Assembly (NCBI GenBank): GCA_963662175.1
Contig: OY759219.1
Coordinates: 23,354,908 to 23,418,907, forward strand
Source of the DNA: Aradus depressus
Taxonomy: Eukaryota; Arthropoda; Insecta; Hemiptera; Aradidae
Reading direction: 5' to 3'
Length of the DNA stretch: 64,000 nucleotides
Position numbers and translations under genes: made by a program. Shown one piece after another: positions 11,093 to 22,937 of this stretch (position 1 is the first letter of the stretch; each line of letters starts with the position of its first letter). A model generated the notes under the pieces. The model was not told the DNA's origin, did no database searches, and was given only the letters and a program-made list of their open reading frames with translations.

Positions 11093-12129
11093 TATATATA
11101 TAAACCAAATATATATATAAACTGTTGAATATATATCAAAATTATGTATTGATGAATTGATGGAAATAAAAAATCCTACAAAAAAGATCTGGACAACATA
11201 TACCTAATTATAACAGAAAGCACTCTTTCCATAAGATACCTCTATATATAAATCTGTAGTTTTAATGTTTGGTCAGATTTTCATAAAATTTCACAAAAGG
11301 TATCCTTATAAGCCGGGTTCAAACGTAGATCTTGTGGCATCTCCAAATATTTAACTGGAGAAGAGTTGTGGGAGGTTAACTATTTATTTTACTTATGAAA
11401 TTTTGTGTTAATAACCAATAAAAACACAAACTGCAGTTATTAAAGTTTTTATATTATTCCCCCCTTCTAACCCCTTCTCTTTGGCCAATCTTGAAAATCA
11501 ATACCTAGATGTCCAATTGGCGTTCTGGAGAGTTAGTTATCATGTTCAAAGACCAAAGTACACAGACAGAATTTTTTTTTATCTTTGGAAGGTTGAAAAA
11601 CATGAATTTCCGTTAAATTTTAGTAACTGTGTTGCAACGCATCTACTAAAGTGCATTGGCTACATTTTTATGCATTTAACTCATTAAATTTATGAAAAGT
11701 ATAGATGAACTTGTGGCACCTGAGTTGCAAGAACCACTCAAAATGCAAATCATCAGACGATCGACTTGGAGTGCAGAGATCTAGCAAGCCAGCACCTTGA
11801 AAGTTTAACAACAGTGATGTTGGTGTTGTTTTGCAACCGGTAACCGATTGACAACAGGCAGCCCACGATTTGCAACCCTGACGTCATCCCATTCAATTCA
11901 GCTCATTACCCATTCATAACTGCTACTCCCACTGATCACTGAGTAATCCTCAGGAAATCAATGTTTCAATAGTTTCTCCCTTCTCATAAATTATGTTTTC
12001 CCTCCTATGTCTATGAGATATATTTTAAAATTGCAACCACAAGCAATGAAAACACCAAATTTATATTTGTATATTCGTGTTTCTAAGTGAAAAAGTCGAA
12101 CTTCCCCAACGCGAAACTAACTATGACAT
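11093..12129. other. no recognised gene
   Basis: AT-dinucleotide runs at 11090-11120, then unassigned sequence. No long ORF and no repeat landmarks that I recognise. Confidence 0.4.
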
Positions 12130-12245
12130 TCATTACAACAGTTACTGGGGTTTCTGCGTTAAGCCCCTTCGTACCCCTCCCCTTTGTGCGATTCGGCTGA
12201 AAATCGAATAGTTGTAACTTTTATGTGATTCAGGATACATTGTGA
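12130..12245 (-). repeat. R1 repeat fragment
   Basis: 'gcgttaagccccttcg' and 'gattcggctgaaaatcgaat' are R1 in reverse orientation. Confidence 0.6.
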
Positions 12246-12480
12246 TTTACAAAAAGCACGCACATTGTAAATAACTCTAAAAATAGTTATTATTTGTAAG
12301 GAGAATTTCTGAAGTGTTGAGTTTTTGTATTAAAAAAAACAGTTGTTAACACATTAATAAATTAATTAGTGATACATATAAAAAAAAAATACTATTAATT
12401 AAATTCGCTTTTATTAAAATTTAAAAAAAGGACCATAGACGGTCGAAACAAAAGCTAGCCAGGTCAGCTGACGGACAGGG
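12246..12480 (+). mobile_element. LTR 5' fragment
   Basis: 'tgtgatttac...cacacattg'-like start and A-rich continuation resemble the first 200 bp of the LTR family at 36153. No 3' end. Confidence 0.4.
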
Positions 12481-12599
12481 GCAGAGGTCTTTTGGATCTT
12501 GGAGGATTCAAAAATGATTACATGAAGGAAAATTATAAAAGTTTTTTGAAAAAAATGGAAAACCATCCCCTATCAGTAAAGATATAGACGCTGCAATCT

Positions 12600-13213
12600 C
12601 CAGCTCCTTCAACCCCCTTTACAGAAATTACAGTTCTTTTGGCAATAGCTAAAGTTATTAAAAAATGAGGAACCATATAAACAAAGAAAGAATTATTTTA
12701 CAAATTACAAGCCTCAGGAAAATATACAACTCATTTGAATTATACAAATTACCAGCTAAATTTCAAATTGACTGTTTGTCAACTTTGTAACAGTGCTAAT
12801 GATAACATACTCCATCTTCTCGTAACTTGTCCAATGTTAAACCAATACAGAAACGAATTTATCAAAAAATATATTTCACACTATAATGCAATCTCCGATG
12901 AAATAATTAATTTGTTGAGTATTGATGACGTAGACGATGAAAAAATCAATAATATATTTATTTTCGTAACTAATAGTTTAAAATTTAGAAAAACAGTTTT
13001 ATTATGATTTGCCCTCTCGTTTACCTTATACATTTCAATATAACACATTTCACAACAGTTGATATTTTTCTTTTCTTTACTTCGGCCCCTGTTTATAATG
13101 TTGTATCTTCCAAAATTAATTTTTGTTCAGTTAAAAGTTTGTTATATTTTCTATTTTTAATTATAAGTTGTATTGATATATAAACTTTTATATATTATGT
13201 TATATATATATCT
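12600..13213 (+). pseudogene. non-LTR retrotransposon 3' end (ORF2 C-terminus plus UTR)
   Basis: The frame ending at 13007 contains VCQLCNSANDNILHLLVTCP, a CxxC-x(n)-H-x4-C knuckle typical of the C-terminus of non-LTR ORF2 proteins. No reverse transcriptase domain remains (5' truncated). The following AT-rich UTR is interrupted by the LTR element inserted at 13214. Confidence 0.75.
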
Positions 13214-14014
13214 TGTGATGTACACTACGGAACATTTTTTTAATGAATATTTTAATGAAAAGAGGTAATTTTTTTATTATAATCTAATATCATATATATA
13301 TTATATATATATCAAGGTGTTTGAGAAACAAAACAAGAAAACATATAAAAAACAGCTGTGATATAGTGTAAAATGTAATGGAGTCGTGAGCTAGCTCTAA
13401 AACGGTGCATGTGGTTTTGATATGTTTTAAATAAAAAATGAAGTTGAACAATTAGATGAAAGTTGACTGGAGTGGAATTAAAGTGTGAAGAGTTGACGGG
13501 GTCTGGTTTTTGTGGTAGAGGCGTCGAGAAGGTACAATTAATAATATATATTTTTCAATATGCCCAAATAAAAAAAAGAAATAGTTTTTTAAGTATTAAT
13601 TTAATGTTTTTGTGCCATTGTAAATTTTTGTTTTGTTTGTTCAAATGTTAAGTTTTTTAAAAATTTAAATATGTAAATATAGATAATAACCCAATTATTT
13701 GTCCTCTTCAAATTCTATTCTATTCATCTTCCCTGTTGTCCCCGTAGTATCATTTAAAAAACCTTTGGATTAGAAATTAATATTATTTAAAATTATTTAA
13801 AAATTGGTATCTCTTTGTGAATCCAAGTGTAAAGTTTGTTTAATTGAATTTTTTTTTTGTATACGTGTACTTTCTTAAAAATTGCACGTCTTAAATTATT
13901 GATAATATTTTTTTAGGGCAATTTTCGGCAAACTACTGTAGAAATCAAAATTTAAATAAACAAAAGAGATCAAATTTCTACAGGAAATGTGGTAGCAAAC
14001 AAGCTATTATCACA
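13214..14014 (+). repeat. 5' LTR, 801 bp
   Basis: Terminal TGTGAT/ATCACA inverted hexamer. It is 37 bp longer than the 3' LTR, mostly through one insertion near 13455-13490 (a second 'agttgac' block). Confidence 0.9.
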
Positions 14015-14018
14015 TTTT

Positions 14019-14036
14019 TGGCATATCCCTTGTGTG
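14019..14036 (+). promoter_or_regulatory. candidate primer binding site
   Basis: TGGCATATCCC begins 4 bases inside the 5' LTR. TGG would pair with a tRNA CCA end. The matching tRNA was not identified. Confidence 0.45.
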
Positions 14037-14274
14037 GACGATTTTCGCCACAAAGCCCCATCATATTTTGGCAAAACCTTGATGGGAGAATTTTTTTTAT
14101 ATTAATTAAAGTAGGGAAACAGGTTGAAAAAGATGAAAAGGATAGAATAGAGACAAATAAGGGTTACATTTAATTTTGAGAAATAATATTTTTTTTTGCC
14201 AACTTCAAAAGAAGGTTACTACTTTATATAACATTGTTTTTGTTTAGTAATTATATATTTAGTAAAGTAAGAAA

Positions 14275-15504
14275 ATGCCAATTACCAGAGGACAAGCGAG
14301 AAGATTAGAGGAGGAAAGTAGAGAGGAAGGGTCAAGTTCGGAGGAAAGATCCGATATGGAGTTATCGGAAGATAGAGAAAGGGAGACTCCAGCCGCAATG
14401 GAGTCCATGCAGGGTAAAGGTGAGGAGTCGCAAGGGGAGGGGGTAAATAAAGATAAAGAAAAAGAGGGCATTGCTGCTCCTGATATGGAATGGCTCCGTG
14501 TTGTGTTAACAAAGTTAACTGGGGATATTGGAAATATCAATCAAAAAATAGAAGAACAGGGTAGAGATTTAAGGGGGGATATGAATCAAAAAATGGAAGA
14601 GCAAAATAATAAATTAGGAAATTTAGAGGCAAATTTAAAAAGTGAAATGGGGGATATGAATCAAAAAATGGAAGAGCAAAGTAATAAATTAGGAAATTTA
14701 GAGACAAATTTAAAAAGGGAAATGGGGGATATGAATCAAAAAATGGAAGAGCAAAGTAATAAATTAGGAAATTTAGAGACAAATTTAAAAAGGGAAATGG
14801 GGGACAAATTAGGAAAATTAGAGACAAATTTAAGAGGCGACATTAAAGATTTAGAGGTGAGATTAGATAAGCAGATGGACAATTTGAAGGACCAGATAGA
14901 GAATTTGCAGAAAGATAAACAATGTTTAGGAAATCGAATAGATAAAGCAGGAGAAAACTTAGAAAAGCACTTAAATCAAAAAATTAACAAGGTGGATGAA
15001 GGGAATTCTGAAGTAGAAAAAGAGGTTCTTATTATTGACAGTCAGTCACAAGTTGATGAGGTAGAAGGAACAGAGAATAACAGTGGGGAGGAACAGACCC
15101 AAATTTTAGAGAAAGAGGTGGAGGAAGAGAGTCAAAATGTAGAAAAATTAGTATTAAGTGAAATTCAAGAAAATAGGATGAATGTTGATGTGGATGGACA
15201 GAGTGAAAGGAACATTTGGATCTTATTAGACAAAACAAACGAACAGACTGAGAACAACAAACAAAAGACAAATTTTAATTTTAAAGAAAATATAGTTAAA
15301 ACTTACAGACAAACTGGAAATAGAAAGGAGGTTAATAAAATACATAAGAACAATTTTAAAAAAGGAGTAAGAGAATTTAAACAGGTATTAAGGAGAAAAT
15401 TAACACTGAATGAATATTTAGAGAAGGGGGAGGGGATTTTTAAAGACATAATTCGCCGGGGCATCCGGAAAAAGATAAAATTAAATTTGGGCTTTGCAAT
15501 ATAA
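14275..15504 (+). CDS. coiled-coil, Gag-like protein of the non-autonomous LTR element (409 aa)
   Basis: The only long frame in the element, starting 261 bp after the 5' LTR. The N-terminus MPITRGQARRLEEESR is basic/acidic, followed by a Ser/Glu-rich stretch (about residues 18-60). Residues 80-230 are a predicted coiled coil of heptad-like 'NKLGNLETNLK' segments, including three near-identical 25-residue repeats (GDMNQKMEEQxNKLGNLE) encoded by 75-bp DNA repeats at about 14575-14800. Then come an acidic region (about 245-310) and a basic C-terminus (LRRKLTLNEYLEKGEG... IRRGIRKKIKLN). There is no zinc knuckle, protease or polymerase. The name Gag-like is inferred from position; particle formation is not shown. 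No homologue is recognised. Confidence 0.75.
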   Translation: MPITRGQARRLEEESREEGSSSEERSDMELSEDRERETPAAMESMQGKGEESQGEGVNKDKEKEGIAAPDMEWLRVVLTKLTGDIGNINQKIEEQGRDLRGDMNQKMEEQNNKLGNLEANLKSEMGDMNQKMEEQSNKLGNLETNLKREMGDMNQKMEEQSNKLGNLETNLKREMGDKLGKLETNLRGDIKDLEVRLDKQMDNLKDQIENLQKDKQCLGNRIDKAGENLEKHLNQKINKVDEGNSEVEKEVLIIDSQSQVDEVEGTENNSGEEQTQILEKEVEEESQNVEKLVLSEIQENRMNVDVDGQSERNIWILLDKTNEQTENNKQKTNFNFKENIVKTYRQTGNRKEVNKIHKNNFKKGVREFKQVLRRKLTLNEYLEKGEGIFKDIIRRGIRKKIKLNLGFAI

Positions 15505-17617
15505 TTGCATTAGCCACTTTTTATAGTGAACCTATTTTTTTTTTGCAACTCGGATGAGTTTGAGGAAATGACTGACAGACTAACATGACAGAATTAGGAT
15601 TAATTTAAAATATGACGAAGTGACATTAGACAAATATAATCGTATGGATGATAAATTTATTTTTTGGATGAGAGAATTTTGGTATATGAAGAGTATGGAT
15701 GAATTTTGGTATAGTTCTGCGTTTAAATTAATTAGGATTTAAATTAATTAGGAATTATATTTTTTTAGGATTAGATTATATGTTAGGATCAGTATAAAAT
15801 TATCTGAGAATTATATTTAAGGATTAGTCACCCAAATTTAATATGTGAAAGTTTTTTTTTTATTTAGAAGTTACTTATTAATAATGATTATTGAAAATTA
15901 AAACATATACATATAACTGATTGATTTTGAACGAACATAATATGGAAGAAGATAGATTTTTTTATTATATTTTTTATTACAAATGTTAGAAAGATAAAAT
16001 CAGCAGGCTGAGAGATGCCTAGATCTCTTTGGAGACATGACGAACTTCCTGAGGCCGAGTCAAGGGGACAGATTTTCTGTTTCGGAACTGTTCAGCTAGG
16101 ATACCGGACGTGACTAAATCATAATAATATTATAAATTAGAAAGACGAACGAAACTGTATAGAAGCCTTGAAAGGATAATATATTATATAAATTGTATGT
16201 ATGCATAGGTTAGTAAATTTTTGTTATTATAAATTCTATTATTTAGACAATTTCATTTATTACTTTAAGTAACACGTTTTTCTACGTAAATTTTTTTATA
16301 TAGGGAGAGTAGATGAGAATGAGAAGAGTTGTAGGAGCACATTATATAACTTTAGGAATAGGAACAAACAAAGGGTAATATTAATTAGAGAAGTTTTGAA
16401 TTAATTGCTGATGACATTCTTTTAGACGTCGGGATTATATAGATTTGTTTTGGGAGAAATTATTTTTTTAATCCTAGTAAGAGCTAGTGATTAATTGGAG
16501 ATTTATATTTTTTTTTGATCTGCGAGAGATGATTTTTTTTGTGTCGACTAGAAAGAACTAGCGATATATATATATAGGAGATTTATGATGTAGTGTTGGT
16601 TGCCTACCTGAGATAGGAGGAACCGTATTTTTGCTACGTCAACGATGAAGTTATTATTATTAGGGAGTTATTAGTAGAGAAGGAAGTTGAAGTAAAAATA
16701 TATGTGAGATACATTTTTTTAGTTAGGAAGTATGAAGGACGTCTCAAAGAATTTAATACCTCAAAAGACAAGTACTATATATATATTAAATAAATTAAAT
16801 TTGTATTCCTTATTACCCGGCGTGAGGCCTAATTTTGATTGTTAAGTAATATTTTGGAAGTGTGATGAAGTAAATGAAAAAAGGATTTATTTAATTTTTA
16901 TTTCAAGTAAATTTTTTTATATACAATCTTTTTATATAATTATTGTGAATACATACAATTGTATATTGATGGTAAGGGCGGAAAGTAAAATAATTGGCAA
17001 TTTCTTAAATCTGCATCCAACTTGATTATTTCCAAACTTGAATTCATGACTATGACTGATCCTGTAAATATGTAAAAATTTAGTATTATATTTTTTTTTA
17101 TGTTCAATTAGTTCAAATTTTTATAAATTTAAGTTAACATTTTCTTTAGGTTAAGGATTAATTGTAAATTTTTAGATTAATATTTGTTTTTGTTTATTAG
17201 AAATTAAGTACGTATATATATAAGTTTAATAATTGTAAATAGTAATAAAAAAAAAAAAAAAAAAATGGGCATATATGTATAAAAAGAGCGTCGAATTGGG
17301 CATATAAAAAATAAAAATAAATCAGTGAGTGTAAGTGAGAGAGAGACTTCGATACATCGTTGAGCAATGAGTTGAAGACACCAAGGAGCCAGCCAACATG
17401 TGCGTTATAGGAGGAAGCTAATCTACCTGTGTATTGGAGGAAGACGTTAATCCATCTGTGTATTGAAGGAGGAAGCTTATCATGTGGATTCGAGGAAGAA
17501 GCTAATCAACCTGTGTATTGGAAGAAATTAAATCTGAAAGAACTTATATATAAAAAAAAAAAAAAAAAAAAATTTTGTGAACAAACATTTTTTTTTAAAA
17601 AAAAAGGAAAAGGCAAA
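15505..17617 (+). other. non-coding interior of the LTR element, with polypurine tract
   Basis: No frame over 75 codons. 16015-16110 is a GC-richer island (with 'cttcctgaggccgagtcaag') that may be a relic of the parental element's 3' region. Long A runs lie at 17248-17265 and 17554-17570. The purine run 'aaaaaaaaaggaaaaggcaaa' just before 17618 is the likely polypurine tract. Confidence 0.6.
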
Positions 17618-18381
17618 TGTGATGTACACTACGGAACATTTTTTTAATGAATATTTTAATGAAAAGAGGTAATTTTTTTATTATAATCTAATATCATATA
17701 TATATTAGATATATATCAAGGTGTTTGAGAAACAAAACAAGAAAACATATAAAAAACAGCTGTGAAATAGTGTTAAATGTAATGGAGTCGTGAGCTAGCT
17801 CTTAAACGGTGCATGTGGTTTGAGATGTTTTAAATAAAATGAAGTTGAACAATTAGTGAAGAGTTGACGGGGTCTGGTTTTTGTGGCGTCGAGAAGGTAC
17901 AATTAATAATATATATTTTTCAATATGCCCAAACAAATAAAAAAAGAAATAGTTTTTTTAAGTATTAATTTAATGTTTTTGTGCCATTGTAAATTTTTGT
18001 TTTGTTTGTTCAAATAAGTTTTTTTTTAAATTTAAATATGTAAATATAGATAATAACCCAATTATTTGTCCTCTTCAAATTCTATTCTATTCATCTTCCC
18101 TGTTGTCCCCGTAGTATCATTTAAAAAACCTTTGGATTAGAAATTAATATTATTTAAAATTATTTAAAAATTGGTATCTCTTTGTGAATCCAAGTGTAAA
18201 GTTTGTTTAATTGAATTTTTTTTTTGTATACGTGTACTTTCTTAAAAATTGCACGTCTTAAATTATTGATAATATTTTTTTAGGGCAATTTTCGGCAAAC
18301 TACTGTAGAAATCAAAATTTAAATAAACAAAAGAGATCAAATTTCTACAGGAAATGTGGTAGCAAACAAGCTTTTATCACA
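17618..18381 (+). repeat. 3' LTR, 764 bp
   Basis: Same ends as the 5' LTR. It differs by small indels and a few substitutions, suggesting a moderately recent but not brand-new insertion. Confidence 0.9.
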
Positions 18382-18385
18382 ATCT

Positions 18386-19080
18386 ATTACATTTATGTGT
18401 GAACTAGTAAGGTCAACTCTTGCTATGAGATTTGTATTTCTATAAACAATAGAGTTTCATTTCATCATCAGATAGTGAATCGTCAGGTAGCATCTAATTT
18501 GACCCTGAGATAAATCTATAACTTCTTCTATCCCTTCTCTACTTTCAGATTCACTAACATGGCAGATAATTACCGAAACTGTGGTGTAAATCAAATATAT
18601 TGGGGGACTGTATAACATATTCCGTATTACTTATTATATATTACTTATATTCTTAGTATATATACTTATATTATAAGCTGGGGAAGTAAAACTGGACATT
18701 TCTCATTTCTGTGAATATAATACAATCATTTTCAAATAATCAATTAACAAATATATAAGGTCCCACTTTCCAATTCACTTCAGATGCACTTCACAACTGC
18801 ATCTCTAAGTCAATTAAGTGCCTCTTCAACTGTCTCTAAGAAGAAATGATGGCTGTGTCACGTTCCTGAAAGGTTTCGCCTGGATCAACCACGCTTCTCA
18901 ATTTGATTTATTCACCGACTAACAGAAGGCGCCAACGTCTTCACTTAACCCGAGACACTCCTTGGATTACACCGCTACTTCTAATAATGGAAATTTTAAG
19001 TTTACGAAACTTCAATAAGACTATTCCCTCTCAACAATACTAGTCATGATTATGATACCAGGGAGATAGAACAAATTGCA
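18386..19080. other. no recognised gene
   Basis: Continuation of the DNA split by the LTR element, then unassigned sequence. No ORF of interest. Confidence 0.4.
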
Positions 19081-19205
19081 ATATATGCAGTTATTGGGGT
19101 TCAAGAGTTGAGCCCCCCTTCGGTCGATTTTGTGGAACACGAACATGTGGATACACATATAAAATTTCGTGTCGATACATTCATTCTATCTCTCTTGAAC
19201 TCTAC
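19081..19205 (-). repeat. R1 repeat
   Basis: 'aaatttcgtgtcgatacatt' at about 19163 is the exact complement of the R1 core. Confidence 0.75.
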
Positions 19206-19264
19206 TCTCATCTTTACGAAAATGATCAAAACGTGTTCAGGGGATGGTAACTATACATATAATA

Positions 19265-19550
19265 ATAACCGTTTAATTTAGTTAGTTATTACGACTATGA
19301 GGTCATTTCGCCTACTACCAGAGCGCTCATCCAATGCTATGGTGGTCCTAAATTCATATCCTAAAGGGGAGTCCTAAATTTTGCTTACCCAAGTTTATTC
19401 ATCAAGAGTAGGAGTCTTCAACGACTGACATCATACAGGCTCAAGGCTATGACGTCCCATCCAAAGGACGACATGCTCAAGGTTTTTTCACCTCCCAGAT
19501 AAAATACCTAATGGACTCAATCGGGTATAGCTTGAGCTCAGAAGGCCTTC
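19265..19550 (-). mobile_element. SINE1 copy, diverged
   Basis: Reverse order of SINE1 blocks: 'acgaggtcat'-like, 'cgcctactaccagagcgctc', 'tgacatcatacaggctcaa', 'cgtcccatccaaaggacg', 'cacctcccagataaaat'. A short internal duplication ('gtcctaaatt' twice) is present. Confidence 0.8.
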
Positions 19551-20019
19551 AACTGAATCCTATCAAGGGAAATAACTTGATGAATGAGATTTCAAATGAT
19601 CTCTCCGAGGCGGCAAATGACTACTAGGAAGAGGTTTCAAATGACCAGCATGAGGTCTCAAATGACCTTTGTCTCCTCCTAATCAACAACAGAGCTACTT
19701 GACATTTGGTGGTAGGTTTGAGAGCCGCCGGATCAGTTAGCCTCGTTGGAACTTTCCCCAGCTTCCATTGTTGTGACTCTAACCTCTGACCGGGGTCACC
19801 GACTAACGGGAGCTGTCAGGGTCCCCCGGCCCAGGGGTCACCCTCCAGTCACTCTACCAGAAGCAACGGCTCTTGGCCAACAGTCGGACAGTCTGTCTGT
19901 CTGCACTCTATGAACTCATCAGGCGCCTTTCTTGTAGGCAAGGACAAACCAGACACTCCCAAGAATGAGTCCGGTCCATACTCTGAACCAGTGTTAATGT
20001 TTGCCAGAGAAGATTTTTT
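19551..20019. other. GC-rich unassigned segment
   Basis: 19640-19990 is clearly more GC-rich than its neighbours and shows no open frame. It could be the 5' end of a decayed LINE, but no motif supports this. Confidence 0.35.
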
Positions 20020-20645
20020 TTTCTTCTAATTTTGTATTTAAAACATTATATAATATACAATATATTACAAGCATATGTGATACATAAATAAATAAAATGT
20101 CTTAGATATAGAAAGAGAAAGAGGGCGCCGGTAGCTCAGTGGTATGCGTGCTTGGCTTCTGAGCTCAAGAGCGTGCGTTTGAAATCCGACCGAGGCCCTT
20201 AGTTTATTTTATCTGGAAGGTAAAATAAACTTAAGCACGCCGTCCTTCGGATGGGACGTTAAGCGATGGTCCCGAGCCTGTACGATGTCTGAGACCCCTG
20301 CCCTAGGTGAAAAAAAATTTAGAGTAGGCAAAATTTAGGACTCCCACAGTAGAGTCGGGCTCATGTCCACCAGAATGACGAAAGAGCGCTCTGGTAGTAG
20401 GCGATATGACCTCGTAGTTAAAGCCCGGGCATGAGTCATAAAACCTAAACCTAATCTAGAAAAAGAAATCATTCATTAATGACATTCCATTATCTTGTAA
20501 TAACCAGCGGATGAGAGAAATATAAATAAAAATATTTAGTAAAAAAAAAAAAATTGTAGATGATTAGTCTTCAATCCACTAGTAGGTCTCGAGGCCATTG
20601 CCGTCTCAGCCTCAGAACATGGACATTAGGCAGGGTTCTTGTCGC
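20020..20645. repeat. dispersed repeat shared with 1620-1905, interrupted by SINE1
   Basis: The same blocks as at 1620-1905 flank the SINE, so the uninterrupted copy serves as a natural empty site. Confidence 0.7.
20123..20456 (+). mobile_element. SINE1 copy, near full length
   Basis: Head 'gggcgccggtagctcagtgg' with box A, box B 'gcgtttgaaatcc', body and tail 'aaaacctaaacctaa'. Flanked by an imperfect 12-bp duplication, 'tagaaagagaaa' on the left and 'tagaaaaagaaa' on the right. A deletion removed the 'tcaggtactcgttaaa' block. Confidence 0.9.
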
Positions 20646-20649
20646 AAGT

Positions 20650-20850
20650 CTGCGAACTAAAGGATTATGGTGAAAGGATAGCATTAGAGAAGTAGAATGG
20701 AGCGTTTGTGATTTTACGAAGGATGCGAGATTCTATAAGAATTCGAATGTTTAGTTTTGCCCCAGTGTTCAGCTCCATACGTCCATTTTGGCTTCAGTAA
20801 TTGGTTGTAAATGAGTCTTTTATTACTTAATGCAAGTTTCGATCTGTTGT
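20650..20850 (-). pseudogene. Jockey-like LINE reverse transcriptase fragment
   Basis: The - strand reads KRLIYNQLLKPKWTYG then a WG pair, matching the 'LxPxWTYGxxLWGxAxxSN' end of the RT region also seen at 23316-23775. It is frame-broken downstream. Confidence 0.7.
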
Positions 20851-22154
20851 CTAAAAGTCGTAATAAGATATCGTCGATTTAGTTCTTGTCTTTTAAGTCT
20901 AGATCTGCCCCTACAGTACTGAACCAATACATGGAGAACCTAATGCAATGAAGAAGAGAGCTGCCAGTGACCAGTATCTCCCTTCACTGTTACCTGTGTC
21001 CAGCTTTTCTGTTCTTCTGGGTCTGCCTCCACTGCTAGACAGAGGCTCGACACATTGTGGGACCACCCGCGCCCTCTTTACCCTCCTCTATCAGACTTTC
21101 GATTTAATACCGTTATGTAATGGTACATAAGAGTGCTTATGAAAATGTGGTACTGTAGTGGTAGCACAAGTCACGAAAAAAATACTTATTACCATATTTC
21201 TAAATACAAAATGAATAATATATCTCAATAAAGTGACCATAAGATGGATTATGGGTTTCGGATAAAAATATGGTTCAACTTCAAACATTGTTGCTCTTTC
21301 GAATCAAAATGTCAGATTAGGTTTACATAACATTTACTACATGGTATATTTCATATGTTAAATGTAAGTTATGGAAATAACGAGATATTTGAATCACGTA
21401 AATGGAAGAAGGTTGGAAGTAAAAAAATAACAAAAATAATGTTTTGAGTGTACAATGTGCCAATGCCATAACATAGATAAAGCTGAATGTGCAATCAAAA
21501 AGTCGGTGAATCACAAAATTTTCTTTTCCATTTTCGGAATCAGGAGGTCGGAAAACATGAAATTCTTAGCATCGAATTTCTGACCGATTACGTAACTTCC
21601 CCAATACTTCGTATGGTTTGGGAATTAAAAAGAAGGTAAGTATTTTTTCCAGAAAAGTGAATTTGGTTTAAAAACTGTAGTTTAATCAGGATCGCGTGTC
21701 ACTCTTTGGAGTTTAGTAAAATCGATCAAAAGTATGGTACCCGCCTTTCTCTTCAGCCATATCTGTTGTAATATTACACAGAGCTTCCCGTATACTTGGT
21801 GTTGCTGAAGATGTAAAAAAAAAGGAAAATATTTTTTTTTTTTTCAGAAAAGTGAGTTTAGTTTGAAAATAATGTTTTAATCAGGATCGCGTGTCATTTA
21901 TTGGGGTTTGGTAAAATCGATGAAAAGTATGGTTTTCTTCAGTTAACACCTAACCAGAAGACACGAACATAGACTGCGTCATTCTGAGTTAGTTTCAGTA
22001 AGAAAGTAGCTGTTTTACCCGGCCTTGCGGGGAAAAAGTCACAATTTTTCATGTCTGGTACAGGGGTACCCACGAAATGGCCTCGAAAGGCAGTGAATTT
22101 CAGGAGTTACCCTGGGAAATTCAGGTATTCAAATCATAATTAGTACATTCTTAA
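20851..22154. other. no recognised gene; R1-type tails
   Basis: 21500-21620, 21640-21740 and 21840-21930 repeat 'gatcgcgtgtca' and 'gaccgattacgtaacttccc', blocks that follow R1 units elsewhere. A 60-codon ORF at 20948-21130 has no known domain. Confidence 0.4.
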
Positions 22155-22276
22155 GTATCTGAGGCCCTCAGATTTTCATTACATTAAAAAAAATTGATCA
22201 TGCTGTCCACGTCAGATGGAAAGTTATGGGATGGTCCCGAGTCTGGATGAAGTCAGGTACACCCTAAAAGTTATAT
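22155..22276 (+). mobile_element. SINE1 fragment, strongly decayed
   Basis: 'tctgaggccctcagatttt' and 'ggatggtcccgagtctgga' are recognisable. The rest has drifted. Confidence 0.55.
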
Positions 22277-22936
22277 ATAAATAGAGGCAGTTTTATAGTA
22301 TTTGGTTGTGAATTGACTTTTTAAAATGTAAGTTAGAATGTAATGGGAATTCTAAATTTTAGGTAAACGATGCTCCGCCGAGCGACGTTTTTGAGAGAAA
22401 TTTTAAAATTGCCGCGCGTTTTGTTGTGAAACGCACGACGATGCGTTCGCTAAACTTTCATACTTCGCCGATTGGCAGCATTCGTTGTAGTCCAAACTTT
22501 AAGAAAGCGTAATTTGAATCGGAATAACGTTTGTCTGGGAACTGAAAGTGTCTATATCCTTGTCTTGACTGTAATGTTTGTCTGTGGTGGAGTTGTCGTT
22601 ATATATTAAATTTTTTTTTAGATCGCAATTTTCTGGGGGGGGGGGGGGGGGGGGGGGGTACGCCCCCCAGCTATGCCAACGACTGGTAGTGTCATGAAGC
22701 GTATACTATTTGAAAATAGTTAATATACAGCTAACTATAGTTCTATATAGCTAACTATTTGTTGTTTGGATAGTTTATTATGTCACAAATAGACTTAGAA
22801 TTAAGAAAATCTGTGACAATATCATATAACATTTAATGTTTAAATGAAATGCCACATTTTCATTAGAGTCACGAAGGCCTCACGAATGACACAGATCTGC
22901 CTAATCAATGAAAGTTGTTTGTTTTGTTTATTTTAT
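22277..22936. other. unassigned, with 24-nt G tract and possible hAT end
   Basis: 22635-22658 is an uninterrupted run of 24 G. It is followed by 'tacgccccccagctatgcc' and 'gactg' (to 22685), similar in form to the hAT ends at 578-592 and 24991-25005. The opposite end was not found. Confidence 0.4.
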
Positions 22937-22937
22937 T

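Larger units (their letters stand above)
13214..18381 (+). mobile_element. complete non-autonomous LTR retrotransposon
   Basis: Two direct repeats of about 0.8 kb both start TGTGATGTACACTACGG and end TTATCACA. The element is flanked by a perfect 4-bp target duplication ATCT (13210-13213 and 18382-18385). The 3.6-kb interior holds one ORF (14275-15504) and no reverse transcriptase, RNase H or integrase, so it must depend on enzymes from another element. A solo LTR of a related family, also with a 4-bp duplication, lies at 36153. The 4-bp duplication and TG..CA ends fit Gypsy-type integration. Confidence 0.9.

Noticed and set aside
14259..14827. - strand ORFs of 76-96 codons opposite the coiled-coil protein
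   Set aside because: They are shadows of the + strand ORF and its 75-bp repeats, with low-complexity Ser/Leu/Phe content.
13214..18381. Two independent dispersed repeats instead of LTRs
   Set aside because: The same orientation, the TGTGAT/ATCACA ends, the flanking ATCT duplication and the purine tract next to the right copy fit one LTR element.
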